Shown here: positions 53,652 to 62,278 of the stretch, in pieces
Position numbering within the stretch: position 1 is the stretch's first letter
Layout of the letters: every line of letters begins with the position of its first letter
NCBI GenBank assembly: GCA_039034015.1
Contig: JBCCBM010000012.1
Coordinates: 1 to 64,000, forward strand
Direction of reading: 5' to 3'
DNA from: Acuticoccus sp039034015
Lineage (GTDB): Bacteria; Pseudomonadota; Alphaproteobacteria; Rhizobiales; Amorphaceae
DNA: 64,000 nt
The notes under the pieces: generated by a model
What the model was told of the DNA's origin: nothing
What the model saw: only the letters and a program-made list of their open reading frames with translations
The model's database searches: none
Position numbers and translations under genes: made by a program

Positions 53652-54451
53652 GGTATTGGACGGCGCTGTCGGCCATTGTGCAGCGGGAGGGGTTGCGCTT
53701 TTTGCAGCAGCGCGGGCGCCTTTTGGCGGCGCTGGTGCGGCCTTTGGTGTGGCTGATTGTGTTTGCCGCCGGCTTTCGCGCCGCGCTCGGCCTTTCCATC
53801 ACGCCGCCCTACCAAACCTACATCACCTATGAGGTCTACATCGTGCCGGGGCTCTGCGGCATGATTTTGTTGTTCAACGGCATGCAATCCTCCCTCTCGT
53901 TGGTGTATGACCGGGAGATGGGCTCGATGCGGCTGCTGCTGACCGCGCCCTTGCCGCGCCCGTTTTTATTGTTCGCCAAGCTTTTGGCGGGGACGATGAT
54001 TGGCGTGTTGCAGGTCTATGGCTTCTTGCTCATCGCAAAAGTCTATGGCATCTCGATCCCGTGGGTCGGGTTTGTGGCGGTTTTGCCGGCGCTTGTTGTG
54101 GCGGGGTTGATGCTCGGGGCGCTGGGGTTGGCGCTCTCCTCGTTCATCAAGCAGCTGGAGAATTTTGCGGGGGTGATGAACTTTGTCATCTTCCCGATGT
54201 TCTTTTTGTCATCCGCGCTCTACCCGCTATGGAAGATGGCGGAGAGCTCGCCGCTGTTGCGGGATATTTGCGCCGCCAACCCCTTCACCTACGCGGTAGA
54301 GTTGATTCGCTTTGCACTTTATGGCGAAATCCAGGGTGTGGCGCTCGCCGTCGCGGTGGGCGCGCTGGTCGTGTTCATGGCGCTTGCGGTGTGGGGCTAT
54401 GATCCGGCGCGGGGGATGATCCGCGCCAAACGCAGAGGGGCCCGGGTATGA
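53648..54451 (+). CDS. ABC-2 type permease of the PQQ system
   Basis: A 267-residue permease with six helices, the MGSMRLLLTAPLPRPFLLFAKLLAG cytoplasmic region (here SMRLLLTAPLPRPFLLFAKL) and FVIFPMFFLSSALYPLWKM, typical of DrrB/NodJ-like exporters. The GTG start overlaps the ATPase stop. With the ATPase and the periplasmic proteins upstream it should form an export or assembly complex tied to the PQQ dehydrogenase. Confidence 0.9.
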   Translation: MRYWTALSAIVQREGLRFLQQRGRLLAALVRPLVWLIVFAAGFRAALGLSITPPYQTYITYEVYIVPGLCGMILLFNGMQSSLSLVYDREMGSMRLLLTAPLPRPFLLFAKLLAGTMIGVLQVYGFLLIAKVYGISIPWVGFVAVLPALVVAGLMLGALGLALSSFIKQLENFAGVMNFVIFPMFFLSSALYPLWKMAESSPLLRDICAANPFTYAVELIRFALYGEIQGVALAVAVGALVVFMALAVWGYDPARGMIRAKRRGARV

Positions 54452-54984
54452 GATTTATTGCGGTTTTGGCAGTGTTTTGGGTGGGTGCCGCCGGCGCGGA
54501 AGATCTTTCGGCCTACGGCACCACCAACCCTGAAGAGCTCACCATGGGCCGCGTCCTCTCCGACGTGCGGGAGGGCAAAACGGGGATGACCCATTGCGCC
54601 TCCGGCTACTTCCTCACCAAAAAGGGCGACCATGGCCAAGCGCGGGAGGTGTTTCAGGCGTGCGCCGAGGCGGGCTACACCGCGGCCATGAACTGGATGG
54701 CGCAGTTGGACAACAACGGCCTTGGCGCGGACTACAACCCGGATGCGTCGGCCGAGTGGTCCCGCCGCTCGGCAGCGCTCGGCGACCGGGTGGGCAAGTT
54801 CAATTACGGAATTGATCTGATGCGCGGCCATGGCGTTGCGCAGGATGAGGCGACCGGCCGCCGGCTGGTGGATGAGGCCGCGCGCGAAGGGCTGACCGCC
54901 GCAAAGCGCCTCAAGGCGGCCAACTACGACCTTGATGAGGTGACGCCCGACGCCGACAACTGGCGCTACGCCCCGATTTACTGA
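54448..54984 (+). CDS. Sel1-repeat periplasmic protein
   Basis: A 178-residue exported protein with three or so Sel1-like helical repeats (HGQAREVFQACAEAGYTAAM, NPDASAEWSRRSAALGDRVG, DEATGRRLVDEAAREGLTAA). It starts by ATGA overlap with the permease and closes the PQQ-system operon. Sel1 repeats mediate protein contacts, so a scaffold role is plausible. It converges with the ABC ATPase and overlaps it by 7 nt. Confidence 0.83.
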   Translation: MRFIAVLAVFWVGAAGAEDLSAYGTTNPEELTMGRVLSDVREGKTGMTHCASGYFLTKKGDHGQAREVFQACAEAGYTAAMNWMAQLDNNGLGADYNPDASAEWSRRSAALGDRVGKFNYGIDLMRGHGVAQDEATGRRLVDEAAREGLTAAKRLKAANYDLDEVTPDADNWRYAPIY

Positions 54985-55619
54985 CCCTCGATCCGCGCTG
55001 GTGCGCCCGACAGCGTGAGCGTGCGGCTTGCCAGCCGCGCGGCTTCGCCGGGGTCATGGGTGACGAGAAGCGTTGGAAAGTCCGCCGTTTTGGTGAGCGA
55101 GAGGAAGAGCGCCTCAATACTCTCAGCCGTCTCCCCATCCAGTGAGACGAAGGGCTCATCAAGCAGCATAAGGTCGGGCGCGCTGGCAAATGCGCGCGCG
55201 AGTGAAAGGCGCCGCTGCTGGCCGAGGGAGAGCTGGCCGGGGTAACGCGCGCCAAGGCCGGGGAGGCCGACCGTTTCCAGCGCATCATCGGCGGCGGCGG
55301 GCGAGAGGCCGCAGGCGATCTCAAGGTTTTTGCGCGCGCTGCGCCAGGGGAGGAGCGTTGGCTCCTGGAACACCATGGCGCGGCGGGCGGGCGCGGTGAG
55401 CGTGCCCTCAAATCGGCTCTCAAGGCCCGCAATGATACGCAGAAGCGTTGTTTTTCCAGCGCCCGAGGGGCCCGTCAGCGCCACCACCTCCCGCGGGTAA
55501 AGCGCGAGGGAGAGCGGGGCGAGGATGGCCGCCCTCCCGTAGGCCATGCCGTCAATGGCGAGGGTGACCACGGGGCGCCGGGCGGTGAGGCCCGGCGCGG
55601 TGTGAGGCGCGGGCCTCAC
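54978..55619 (-). CDS. ABC transporter ATPase, NitT/TauT/SsuB type
   Basis: A 213-residue ATPase: Walker A TGPSGAGKTT near 54-63, signature LSLGQQRRLSLARAFA, Walker B LMLLDEPFVSLDGE and the switch VTHDPGEAARLAS. It starts 3 nt after the binding-protein stop. The cognate permease is most likely the isolated one at 44747-45496, since none lies adjacent. Confidence 0.9.
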   Translation of the reverse strand: MRPAPHTAPGLTARRPVVTLAIDGMAYGRAAILAPLSLALYPREVVALTGPSGAGKTTLLRIIAGLESRFEGTLTAPARRAMVFQEPTLLPWRSARKNLEIACGLSPAAADDALETVGLPGLGARYPGQLSLGQQRRLSLARAFASAPDLMLLDEPFVSLDGETAESIEALFLSLTKTADFPTLLVTHDPGEAARLASRTLTLSGAPARIEGQ

Positions 55620-55622
55620 GCG

Positions 55623-56606
55623 TCAGCTTTGCGGCTGATAAAAGACGCCATCCGGCAGTGTGGTGGCCGCGCCCACCAGCGTGTCGCCGGCAAGGTCGAT
55701 CATCAGTTGGAGCATCTTGTCGGCCGCGGCCTCATCCACCGGTGCATCGGCGGGAATGCCGGCGCGAAAGCCCGCCTTCAGCGCCTCAAACTCGGCATCG
55801 TTGGAAACCTTCATGCGCCCGCGCAGCCGCTCCCACGCGCCATCATCGGTGGCAAGGCGGGCCTTTGCCGCGCGGGAGGCCGCCCGAAGGCCCGCGACCA
55901 GCTGAGGGTTTTGGCGCACCGTTTCACCGCGCACGACGTAGCCCAAGAGCGGCGTGTCGGGGTCAAGGCCAAGCGCGGTGGCCGCCTCCGCCGTCGTGAT
56001 GAGGGGGCGCATGCCGCCCGCGCCCATCTTTGCCATGAAATGCCAGTAGTTGATGGCGCCATCGAGATCGCCTGACAGGGCGGTTTTGAAGATGAGCGGC
56101 GGGGCGCCGAACACCTGTTCGGTGGCCGCACCAAGGTCCATCCCATAGGCCTTTTGGGCGTACGCCTTCAGGATCAGCCAGCTCTTGTCCACCGGGCCGC
56201 CGGCAATGCCGATTTTGCCGCCGTCAAGATCGGCGAGGGTTTTGGCGGTGCTTGTCGCCGGCACCATCACCCCGCCAACGGCCTTTGAGTAGGGGATGAA
56301 CACAAAGTCTTTGCCGGCGGCGCGCTGGCGGGCGACCCACAGCCAATCCGACACGATGACATCGGTCTCCCCGCCAAGGAAGGCGACCTGTGCGGCCGCG
56401 CTGCCAGCCACGCCCTCCACCGCGATGGAGAGGCCCTCGGCGGTGTCGAGCCCGTAGTGTTTGATGGTGTCGAGCTCCCAATTCACGGTGCCGAATTTGA
56501 GCACGGTGAGTTTTAGCGAGGTCTCGGCCGCGGCCGTTTGCGCCGCGGCGGCCGGCACAAGGAGGCCAACGCACACGACGAACAGCGCTCTGATGACGCG
56601 CCCCAT
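55623..56606 (-). CDS. ABC transporter substrate-binding protein, NMT1/NitT/TauT type
   Basis: A 327-residue periplasmic protein: signal peptide (RVIRALFVVCVGLLVPAAAA), then LTVLKFGTVNWELDTIKHYGL, the loop EGVAGSAAAQVAFLGGETDV and SDWLWVARQR. The ATG at 56606 has GGGAG 7 nt upstream. It is divergent from the alcohol dehydrogenase, with a shared 325-nt region. The ligand is unknown; co-location suggests something used with alcohol oxidation, possibly a cofactor or metal complex. Confidence 0.9.
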   Translation of the reverse strand: MGRVIRALFVVCVGLLVPAAAAQTAAAETSLKLTVLKFGTVNWELDTIKHYGLDTAEGLSIAVEGVAGSAAAQVAFLGGETDVIVSDWLWVARQRAAGKDFVFIPYSKAVGGVMVPATSTAKTLADLDGGKIGIAGGPVDKSWLILKAYAQKAYGMDLGAATEQVFGAPPLIFKTALSGDLDGAINYWHFMAKMGAGGMRPLITTAEAATALGLDPDTPLLGYVVRGETVRQNPQLVAGLRAASRAAKARLATDDGAWERLRGRMKVSNDAEFEALKAGFRAGIPADAPVDEAAADKMLQLMIDLAGDTLVGAATTLPDGVFYQPQS

Positions 56607-56625
56607 AGGTTTTCTCCCAAGCTTG

Positions 56626-56647
56626 ACCCGGGTTCCCATGCCCGGGT
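56626..56647. repeat. Inverted repeat ACCCGGG / CCCGGGT
   Basis: A perfect 7-bp inverted repeat with an 8-nt loop, 20 nt upstream of the binding-protein start codon on the minus strand. In that mRNA it would form a hairpin just before the ribosome-binding site, so it could affect translation. It could also be an operator. Confidence 0.5.
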
Positions 56648-56697
56648 TCGCCCGGACGCTAGAGCGTTTCTCGCTCAGGCGGAATCACCTCAGCCAG

Positions 56698-56727
56698 AAA
56701 AAACGCGCGCCCATCAAAAGGCGCGCG
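56698..56727 (-). terminator. Rho-independent terminator on the minus strand, upstream of the binding-protein gene
   Basis: Read on the minus strand, CGCGCGCC (56727-56720), an 8-nt loop and GGCGCGCG (56711-56704) make a perfect 8-bp stem followed directly by six T (56703-56698). No minus-strand gene ends upstream of it. It lies 92 nt before the start codon at 56606, which suits attenuation of that gene or the end of an antisense RNA coming from the dehydrogenase promoter region. Confidence 0.7.
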
Positions 56728-56931
56728 AATTTGTCTGCGCGCAACTCGCCGCAAGGTGCGCCAACAAGGGAAGGCCGGTGGTGAAAAGCCCAGAGAAGAC
56801 CGAGCATTCCCCGTGGGCCGGCCCGTGTGCGCGGCATTGAAACCCTTGCGATCGGCGCGCTCTAGCGCGATGGTGCGCAAAGTCGAGTCTGCCGCGTGTT
56901 GCAGGATCGATCCGATGGGGAGGACATAAAA

Positions 56932-58701
56932 ATGAAGCGCATGATTTGCGCGTTTGCCGCCGCGGCCCTCGTGATGGGGCCCGCGCACGCGGCGGACGTG
57001 ACCGAGGCGGACCTTGCCGCCGACACCGAGACCACAAGCTCGATCCTCACCAATGGGATGGGCCGGCACCTCCAGCGCTACAGCCCGCTCGACACGGTGA
57101 ACAAAGAGAACGTGAACAAGCTTGTCCCCGCCTGGGCCTTTTCGCTGGGCGGCGAGAAGCAGCGCGGGCAAGAGACGCAGCCGCTGGTGCACGACGGCAA
57201 GATCTTCATCACCGGCTCCTATAGCCGCATGTATGCGCTGGACGCGGCGACCGGTGAAGAGCTTTGGCAGTACGACGCGCGCCTGCCGGAAGGCATCCTG
57301 CCCTGCTGCGATGTGGTGAACCGCGGCGCCGCGATCTATGGCGACAAGGTCTTCTTCGGCACGCTGGACGCGCGCATGGTCGCGCTGAACGCGGAGACCG
57401 GCGATGTGGTGTGGAACAAGCGCATCGACGACTATCGCGCCGGCTACTCCTACACCGCGGCCCCGCTGATTGTGGACGGCATTCTCTATCATGGGGTGTC
57501 GGGCGGTGAGTTCGGCATTGTGGGGCGTGTGGATGCGCGCAACGTTGAAAATGGTGAGGTGATCTGGTCGCGCCCGGTGATTGAGGGGCACATGGGCACG
57601 CTGAACGGCGAAGAGAGCACCATGACCGGGACGCTCAACGCCACTTGGCCGGGCGACATGTGGAAGACCGGCGGCGGGGCCACCTGGCTCGGCGGCTCGT
57701 ACGATGCGGAGACCGACACGCTGGTGTTCGGCACCGGCAACCCGGCGCCGTGGAACAGTCACCTCCGCCGCGCAGGCACGCCCACCGATGGCAACACCGG
57801 CGACAATCTCTACGCTGCCTCCCGCCTCGGCCTCGACCCCAAGACGGGCGAGATCAAGTGGCACTTTCAGACGACGCCCCGCGAAGGCTGGGACTATGAC
57901 GGCGTCAACGAGGTGATCCCCTTTGAGGATGCGGAGGGCAACAAGCGCTGGGCCACCGCCGACCGCAACGGCTTCTTTTATGTGCTGAACCGGGAGGACG
58001 GCGCCTTCGTGAACGCCTGGCCGTTCGTGAAGGACATTTCCTGGGCCGACGGCATTGATGAGACCGGCCGCCCGATCTTCAACGAGGCGAACCGCCCGGG
58101 TGACCCGGCCGCGGCCGCTGATGGCAACAAGGGCGAGACGGTGTTCTCCTCCCCCTCGTTCCTGGGCGGCAAGAATTGGCAGCCGATGGCCTACTCCAAG
58201 CGCACGGGGCTCTTCTACGTGCCCTCAAACGAATGGGGCATGGACATCTGGAACGAGCCGATCACCTACAAGAAGGGCGCCGCGTATCTGGGGTCCGGCT
58301 TCACCATCAAGCCGCTTTATGAAGATCATATCGGCTCGCTGAAAGCCGTCGACCCGCTGACGGGCGAGTGGAAGTGGGAAGTGAAAAACGGTGCTCCGCT
58401 GTGGGGCGGCGTGATGACCACGGCCGGCGGCCTCGTCTTCACCGGGACGCCTGAGGGCAAGTTCGTCGCCTATGACGATGAGACCGGCGAAGAGCTTTGG
58501 TCGTTCCAGACGGGCTCGGGCATTGTGGGCCAACCTGTGACCTGGGAGCAGAACGGCGAGCAGTGGGTTGCCGTCATCTCCGGTTGGGGCGGCGCGGTGC
58601 CGCTTTGGGGCGGCGAAGTGGCGCAGAAGGTGAACTACCTCAACCAGGGCGGCCTGTTGTGGGTGTTCCGCCTGCCGCGGGAGCTTGCGTCCGCGAACTG
58701 A
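56932..58701 (+). CDS. PQQ-dependent alcohol dehydrogenase, lanthanide type (PedH/ExaF-like)
   Basis: A 589-residue periplasmic quinoprotein oxidising primary alcohols. It has a signal peptide (1-20) and the eight-bladed propeller. The vicinal disulfide Cys125-Cys126 is present (LPCCDVV). Metal ligands are in GGEFG (Glu193) and GTGNPAPWN (Asn270). The catalytic Asp321 is followed two residues on by Asp323 (GWDYDGVNE), the extra carboxylate that marks lanthanide-dependent enzymes; calcium enzymes lack it. The overall pattern (FSLGGEKQRGQE, GTLNATWPGD) is nearer PedH/ExaF ethanol dehydrogenases than MxaF or XoxF. The ATG at 56932 has GGGAGG upstream. A strong terminator follows. Confidence 0.92.
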   Translation: MKRMICAFAAAALVMGPAHAADVTEADLAADTETTSSILTNGMGRHLQRYSPLDTVNKENVNKLVPAWAFSLGGEKQRGQETQPLVHDGKIFITGSYSRMYALDAATGEELWQYDARLPEGILPCCDVVNRGAAIYGDKVFFGTLDARMVALNAETGDVVWNKRIDDYRAGYSYTAAPLIVDGILYHGVSGGEFGIVGRVDARNVENGEVIWSRPVIEGHMGTLNGEESTMTGTLNATWPGDMWKTGGGATWLGGSYDAETDTLVFGTGNPAPWNSHLRRAGTPTDGNTGDNLYAASRLGLDPKTGEIKWHFQTTPREGWDYDGVNEVIPFEDAEGNKRWATADRNGFFYVLNREDGAFVNAWPFVKDISWADGIDETGRPIFNEANRPGDPAAAADGNKGETVFSSPSFLGGKNWQPMAYSKRTGLFYVPSNEWGMDIWNEPITYKKGAAYLGSGFTIKPLYEDHIGSLKAVDPLTGEWKWEVKNGAPLWGGVMTTAGGLVFTGTPEGKFVAYDDETGEELWSFQTGSGIVGQPVTWEQNGEQWVAVISGWGGAVPLWGGEVAQKVNYLNQGGLLWVFRLPRELASAN

Positions 58702-58721
58702 TCGATCGCACACCGAAATCG

Positions 58722-58753
58722 GGCCGCGCCGGGCAACTGGCGCGGCCTTTTTT
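58722..58753 (+). terminator. Strong rho-independent terminator after the alcohol dehydrogenase
   Basis: GGCCGCGCC (58722-58730), an 8-nt loop and GGCGCGGCC (58739-58747) form a perfect 9-bp stem followed by six T. It insulates the dehydrogenase transcript from nasT. Confidence 0.95.
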
Positions 58754-58816
58754 GTGAGCGCCGGCACGCAAGTTGCCTCGCGGCATCCATCGCAGCGTGC
58801 GGGTGTGGCGGAGCGA

Positions 58817-59398
58817 ATGCGGGTTCTGGTCATTGATGGCAACACCCTGCGCGCCTCCATTTTGGAGGAGGGTTTGCGCGAGGCGGGCTATGACGACATC
58901 CATGTGTTGGATGGCACGGCAATGGTGCTGCGCCGCATCGTGGACATCGACCCCGACGTGATCCTCATCGATCTTGATAGCCCGAGCCGCGATGTCCTTG
59001 AGAGCATGTTTCAAGTCTCCCGCAGTGTGGAGCGGCCCATCGGCATGTTTGTCGATCAGTCGGACGCCACGATGATTGAGCGGGCGGTGGAGGCGGGCGT
59101 TTCCACCTACATTGTGGACGGGCTGCGCAAAGAGAGAGTGCGCGCGATTGTGGATATGACGCTGTCGCGCTTCAACGCATTTCGCCGTCTGAAGACGGAG
59201 TTGGCCGACACGAAGAAGGCGCTTCAGGACCGGGAGGCCATCGACCGGGCCAAGCGCCTCTTGATGAAGCGCAGCGGCCTTTCGGAGGCGGCGGCCTACA
59301 CCCGGCTGCGGCGCGCGGCGATGGACCAGAACCGCACGATGGCGGAGGTGTCGCAGGCGGTGCTGAGCGCGGCCGATCTTTTGGGGGATGGCGCATGA
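58817..59398 (+). CDS. nasT: ANTAR-domain response regulator NasT
   Basis: An RNA-binding antiterminator for nitrate assimilation genes. The 193-residue protein has an N-terminal receiver-like domain (RVLVIDGNTLRASILEEGL; VILIDLDSPS) and a C-terminal ANTAR domain from about 130 (IDRAKRLLMKRSGLSEAAAY, LRRAAMDQNRTMAEVSQAVL). NasS normally sequesters it until nitrate or nitrite is present. The ATG at 58817 follows GGAG. It overlaps nasS by ATGA. Confidence 0.93.
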   Translation: MRVLVIDGNTLRASILEEGLREAGYDDIHVLDGTAMVLRRIVDIDPDVILIDLDSPSRDVLESMFQVSRSVERPIGMFVDQSDATMIERAVEAGVSTYIVDGLRKERVRAIVDMTLSRFNAFRRLKTELADTKKALQDREAIDRAKRLLMKRSGLSEAAAYTRLRRAAMDQNRTMAEVSQAVLSAADLLGDGA

Positions 59399-60564
59399 GG
59401 CGCGTTCGGGCGGCCTTCATACCGCTGGTGGACAGTGCGCCGCTGATTGCGGCCGAGCGGATGGGCTTTGCGCGGGAGGAGGGCGTTGCGCTGGAGCTGA
59501 CGCGCGAGCGCTCGTGGGCGACCCTGCGCGACAAGTTGGCCGTTGGCGCGGTGGAGGCGGCGCACCTTTTGGCGCCCATCACGGTGGCCTCCACGCTGGG
59601 GCTTGGCAACCCAAAGCCGCCGATGGTGGCGCTGATGGGCCTTTCCATGAATGGGAACGCGATTTCGGTCTCCGCCGCGCTTTATGATGAGATGCGTGAG
59701 GTCGCGCCCATTGCAGGGCCCGACGATCTTTTGGGCAAAGCGCGCGCCCTTTGCGCGGTCACCGTCGCGCGGCGGGCATCGGGGCGGTCGCGGCTCACGT
59801 TCGGCATTGTCCATACGTTCTCGCCCCACCACTATGAGCTGCGCTACTTGCTGGCGGCCGGCGGCGTTGATCCGGACCGGGATGTGGACCTTGTGGTGGT
59901 GCCGCCGCCCTACGTGGTGGACCATTTGCGCGCCGGTCACATTGACGGGTTTTGCGTGGGCGCGCCGTGGACGTCGCTGGGGCTCAATGAGGGCCTCTCG
60001 CGGGTGATTGCGGTGAAGGCGCAAATTTGGAACCGCGGGCCGGAGAAGGTTTTGGGCATGCGCGCGGCGGCGGCCGATGCGGATCCGGACCTTGCCGGCC
60101 GCCTGATCCGCGCCGTTTCGCGCGGAGCGGCCTATGCGGACGACCCGGCCAACCACGAGGCACTGTCGCAGATGCTGGCGGAGGAGGCGGTGCTGGCCAT
60201 GGACCCCGCGCCCATTGCCGACAGCCTTGCCGGGCGTGTGCCCCTTGATGTGAGCGCCGGCGCACCAATTGCCGATTACGTGTTCTTCGGCCGGGATGGG
60301 GCGGGCTTTCCCTGGCAAAGCCACGCGTTGTGGTTTTACGCGCAGATGGTGCGGTGGGGGCAGGCCGCCCACGACCCCTCGGCGGCCAAAGCTGCGGCCA
60401 GCGCCTATCGGCCCGACCTTTATCGCGCCGCATTTGCACCGGGCGATGTGGCCCTGCCGGCCGCGGATCGGCGGGTTGAGGCGGGCGATGCGTTCTTTGA
60501 TGGGCACGCGTTCGACCCGTCGGACATTGATGGCTACGTTTCAGGCTTCCAGTTGCCGCGTTGA
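59395..60564 (+). CDS. nasS: Nitrate sensor NasS (cytoplasmic NrtA/CmpA-like)
   Basis: A 389-residue protein homologous to the periplasmic NrtA but with no signal peptide, as expected for the cytoplasmic sensor that holds NasT. It shows AAFIPLVDSAPLIAAERMGF, FSPHHYELRYLLAAGG, DGFCVGAPWTSLGL and FYAQMVRWGQA, all with counterparts in the nrtA gene 240 nt downstream. It should release NasT when it binds nitrate or nitrite. Co-translated with nasT. Confidence 0.92.
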   Translation: MRRVRAAFIPLVDSAPLIAAERMGFAREEGVALELTRERSWATLRDKLAVGAVEAAHLLAPITVASTLGLGNPKPPMVALMGLSMNGNAISVSAALYDEMREVAPIAGPDDLLGKARALCAVTVARRASGRSRLTFGIVHTFSPHHYELRYLLAAGGVDPDRDVDLVVVPPPYVVDHLRAGHIDGFCVGAPWTSLGLNEGLSRVIAVKAQIWNRGPEKVLGMRAAAADADPDLAGRLIRAVSRGAAYADDPANHEALSQMLAEEAVLAMDPAPIADSLAGRVPLDVSAGAPIADYVFFGRDGAGFPWQSHALWFYAQMVRWGQAAHDPSAAKAAASAYRPDLYRAAFAPGDVALPAADRRVEAGDAFFDGHAFDPSDIDGYVSGFQLPR

Positions 60565-60652
60565 TGGGCGTGGATATGGGGCTGCCCAATTCCTGGGCTT
60601 TGATTTGGCGCCAATTTGGACTTCACATTCTTCCAAGCTAATTTATAGCTTC

Positions 60653-60680
60653 CTGCGTCGCCGGAACGAGCTGGCGGCAG
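60653..60680 (+). promoter_or_regulatory. ANTAR-type hexaloop hairpin in the nrtA leader
   Basis: CTGC (60653-60656) pairs with GCAG, and CGCCGG (60659-60664) pairs with CTGGCG (one G-U), leaving the hexaloop AACGAG at 60665-60670. ANTAR proteins recognise hexaloops with A at position 1 and G at position 4, both met here. The expected second hexaloop stem was not identified with confidence. Confidence 0.65.
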
Positions 60681-60722
60681 ATCAACCCCTCTGCGCAAGC
60701 AGTGTGATGGTTTTGGCAACGT

Positions 60723-60777
60723 CGCCGACCTTTGGCTTCTGATTTTCGGAAGCACATTGGGTCCGCGGCGTTTTTTT
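60723..60777 (+). terminator. Leader terminator upstream of nrtA
   Basis: CGCCG (60723-60727) pairs with CGGCG (60766-60770) immediately before seven T (60771-60777). An inner 7-bp hairpin (60735-60741 with 60747-60753) stacks inside. NasT bound to the upstream hexaloop would be expected to prevent this structure. The start codon of nrtA follows 31 nt later. Confidence 0.6.
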
Positions 60778-60807
60778 GTGCCTCGCGCCAAGAAGGATGT
60801 GGATACG

Positions 60808-62208
<1,401 letters not shown>

Positions 62209-62224
62209 CGCCCGCCCAGTGTTT

Positions 62225-62245
62225 GCCCGGCGCGCGGCGCCGGGC
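62225..62245 (+). other. Intercistronic hairpin between nrtA and nrtB
   Basis: GCCCGGCGC (62225-62233), loop GCG, GCGCCGGGC (62237-62245): a perfect 9-bp stem with no T-run, 16 nt after the nrtA stop. Such hairpins after binding-protein genes protect the upstream mRNA from 3' decay and give more binding protein than permease. Confidence 0.7.
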
Positions 62246-62278
62246 CCGACCTTTGACCCCATCAGGAGACACGCGGCC

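Larger units (their letters stand above)
56607..56931. other. 325-nt divergent regulatory region between the binding-protein gene and the PQQ dehydrogenase gene
   Basis: I see no coding sequence here. It holds a CCCGGG-type inverted repeat, a GAGCG-5 nt-CGCTC inverted repeat (56662-56676), a strong minus-strand terminator and an imperfect palindrome CGCGCT-CT-AGCGCG (56856-56869) about 65 nt before the dehydrogenase start. It likely carries promoters in both directions, but no good sigma-70 or sigma-54 pair stands out. Confidence 0.6.

Noticed and set aside
56661..56710. Dispersed alphaproteobacterial intergenic repeat of the CTAGAGC type
   Set aside because: The segment has the right flavour but only one copy is in the window, so repeat status cannot be shown.
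58685..58816. Longer NasT frame starting at 58685
   Set aside because: It would run through the dehydrogenase terminator; the ATG at 58817 has GGAG and begins the receiver domain exactly.
59296..60507. A 403-codon minus-strand frame over nasS
   Set aside because: Composition is that of an antisense shadow, and nasS itself is strongly supported.
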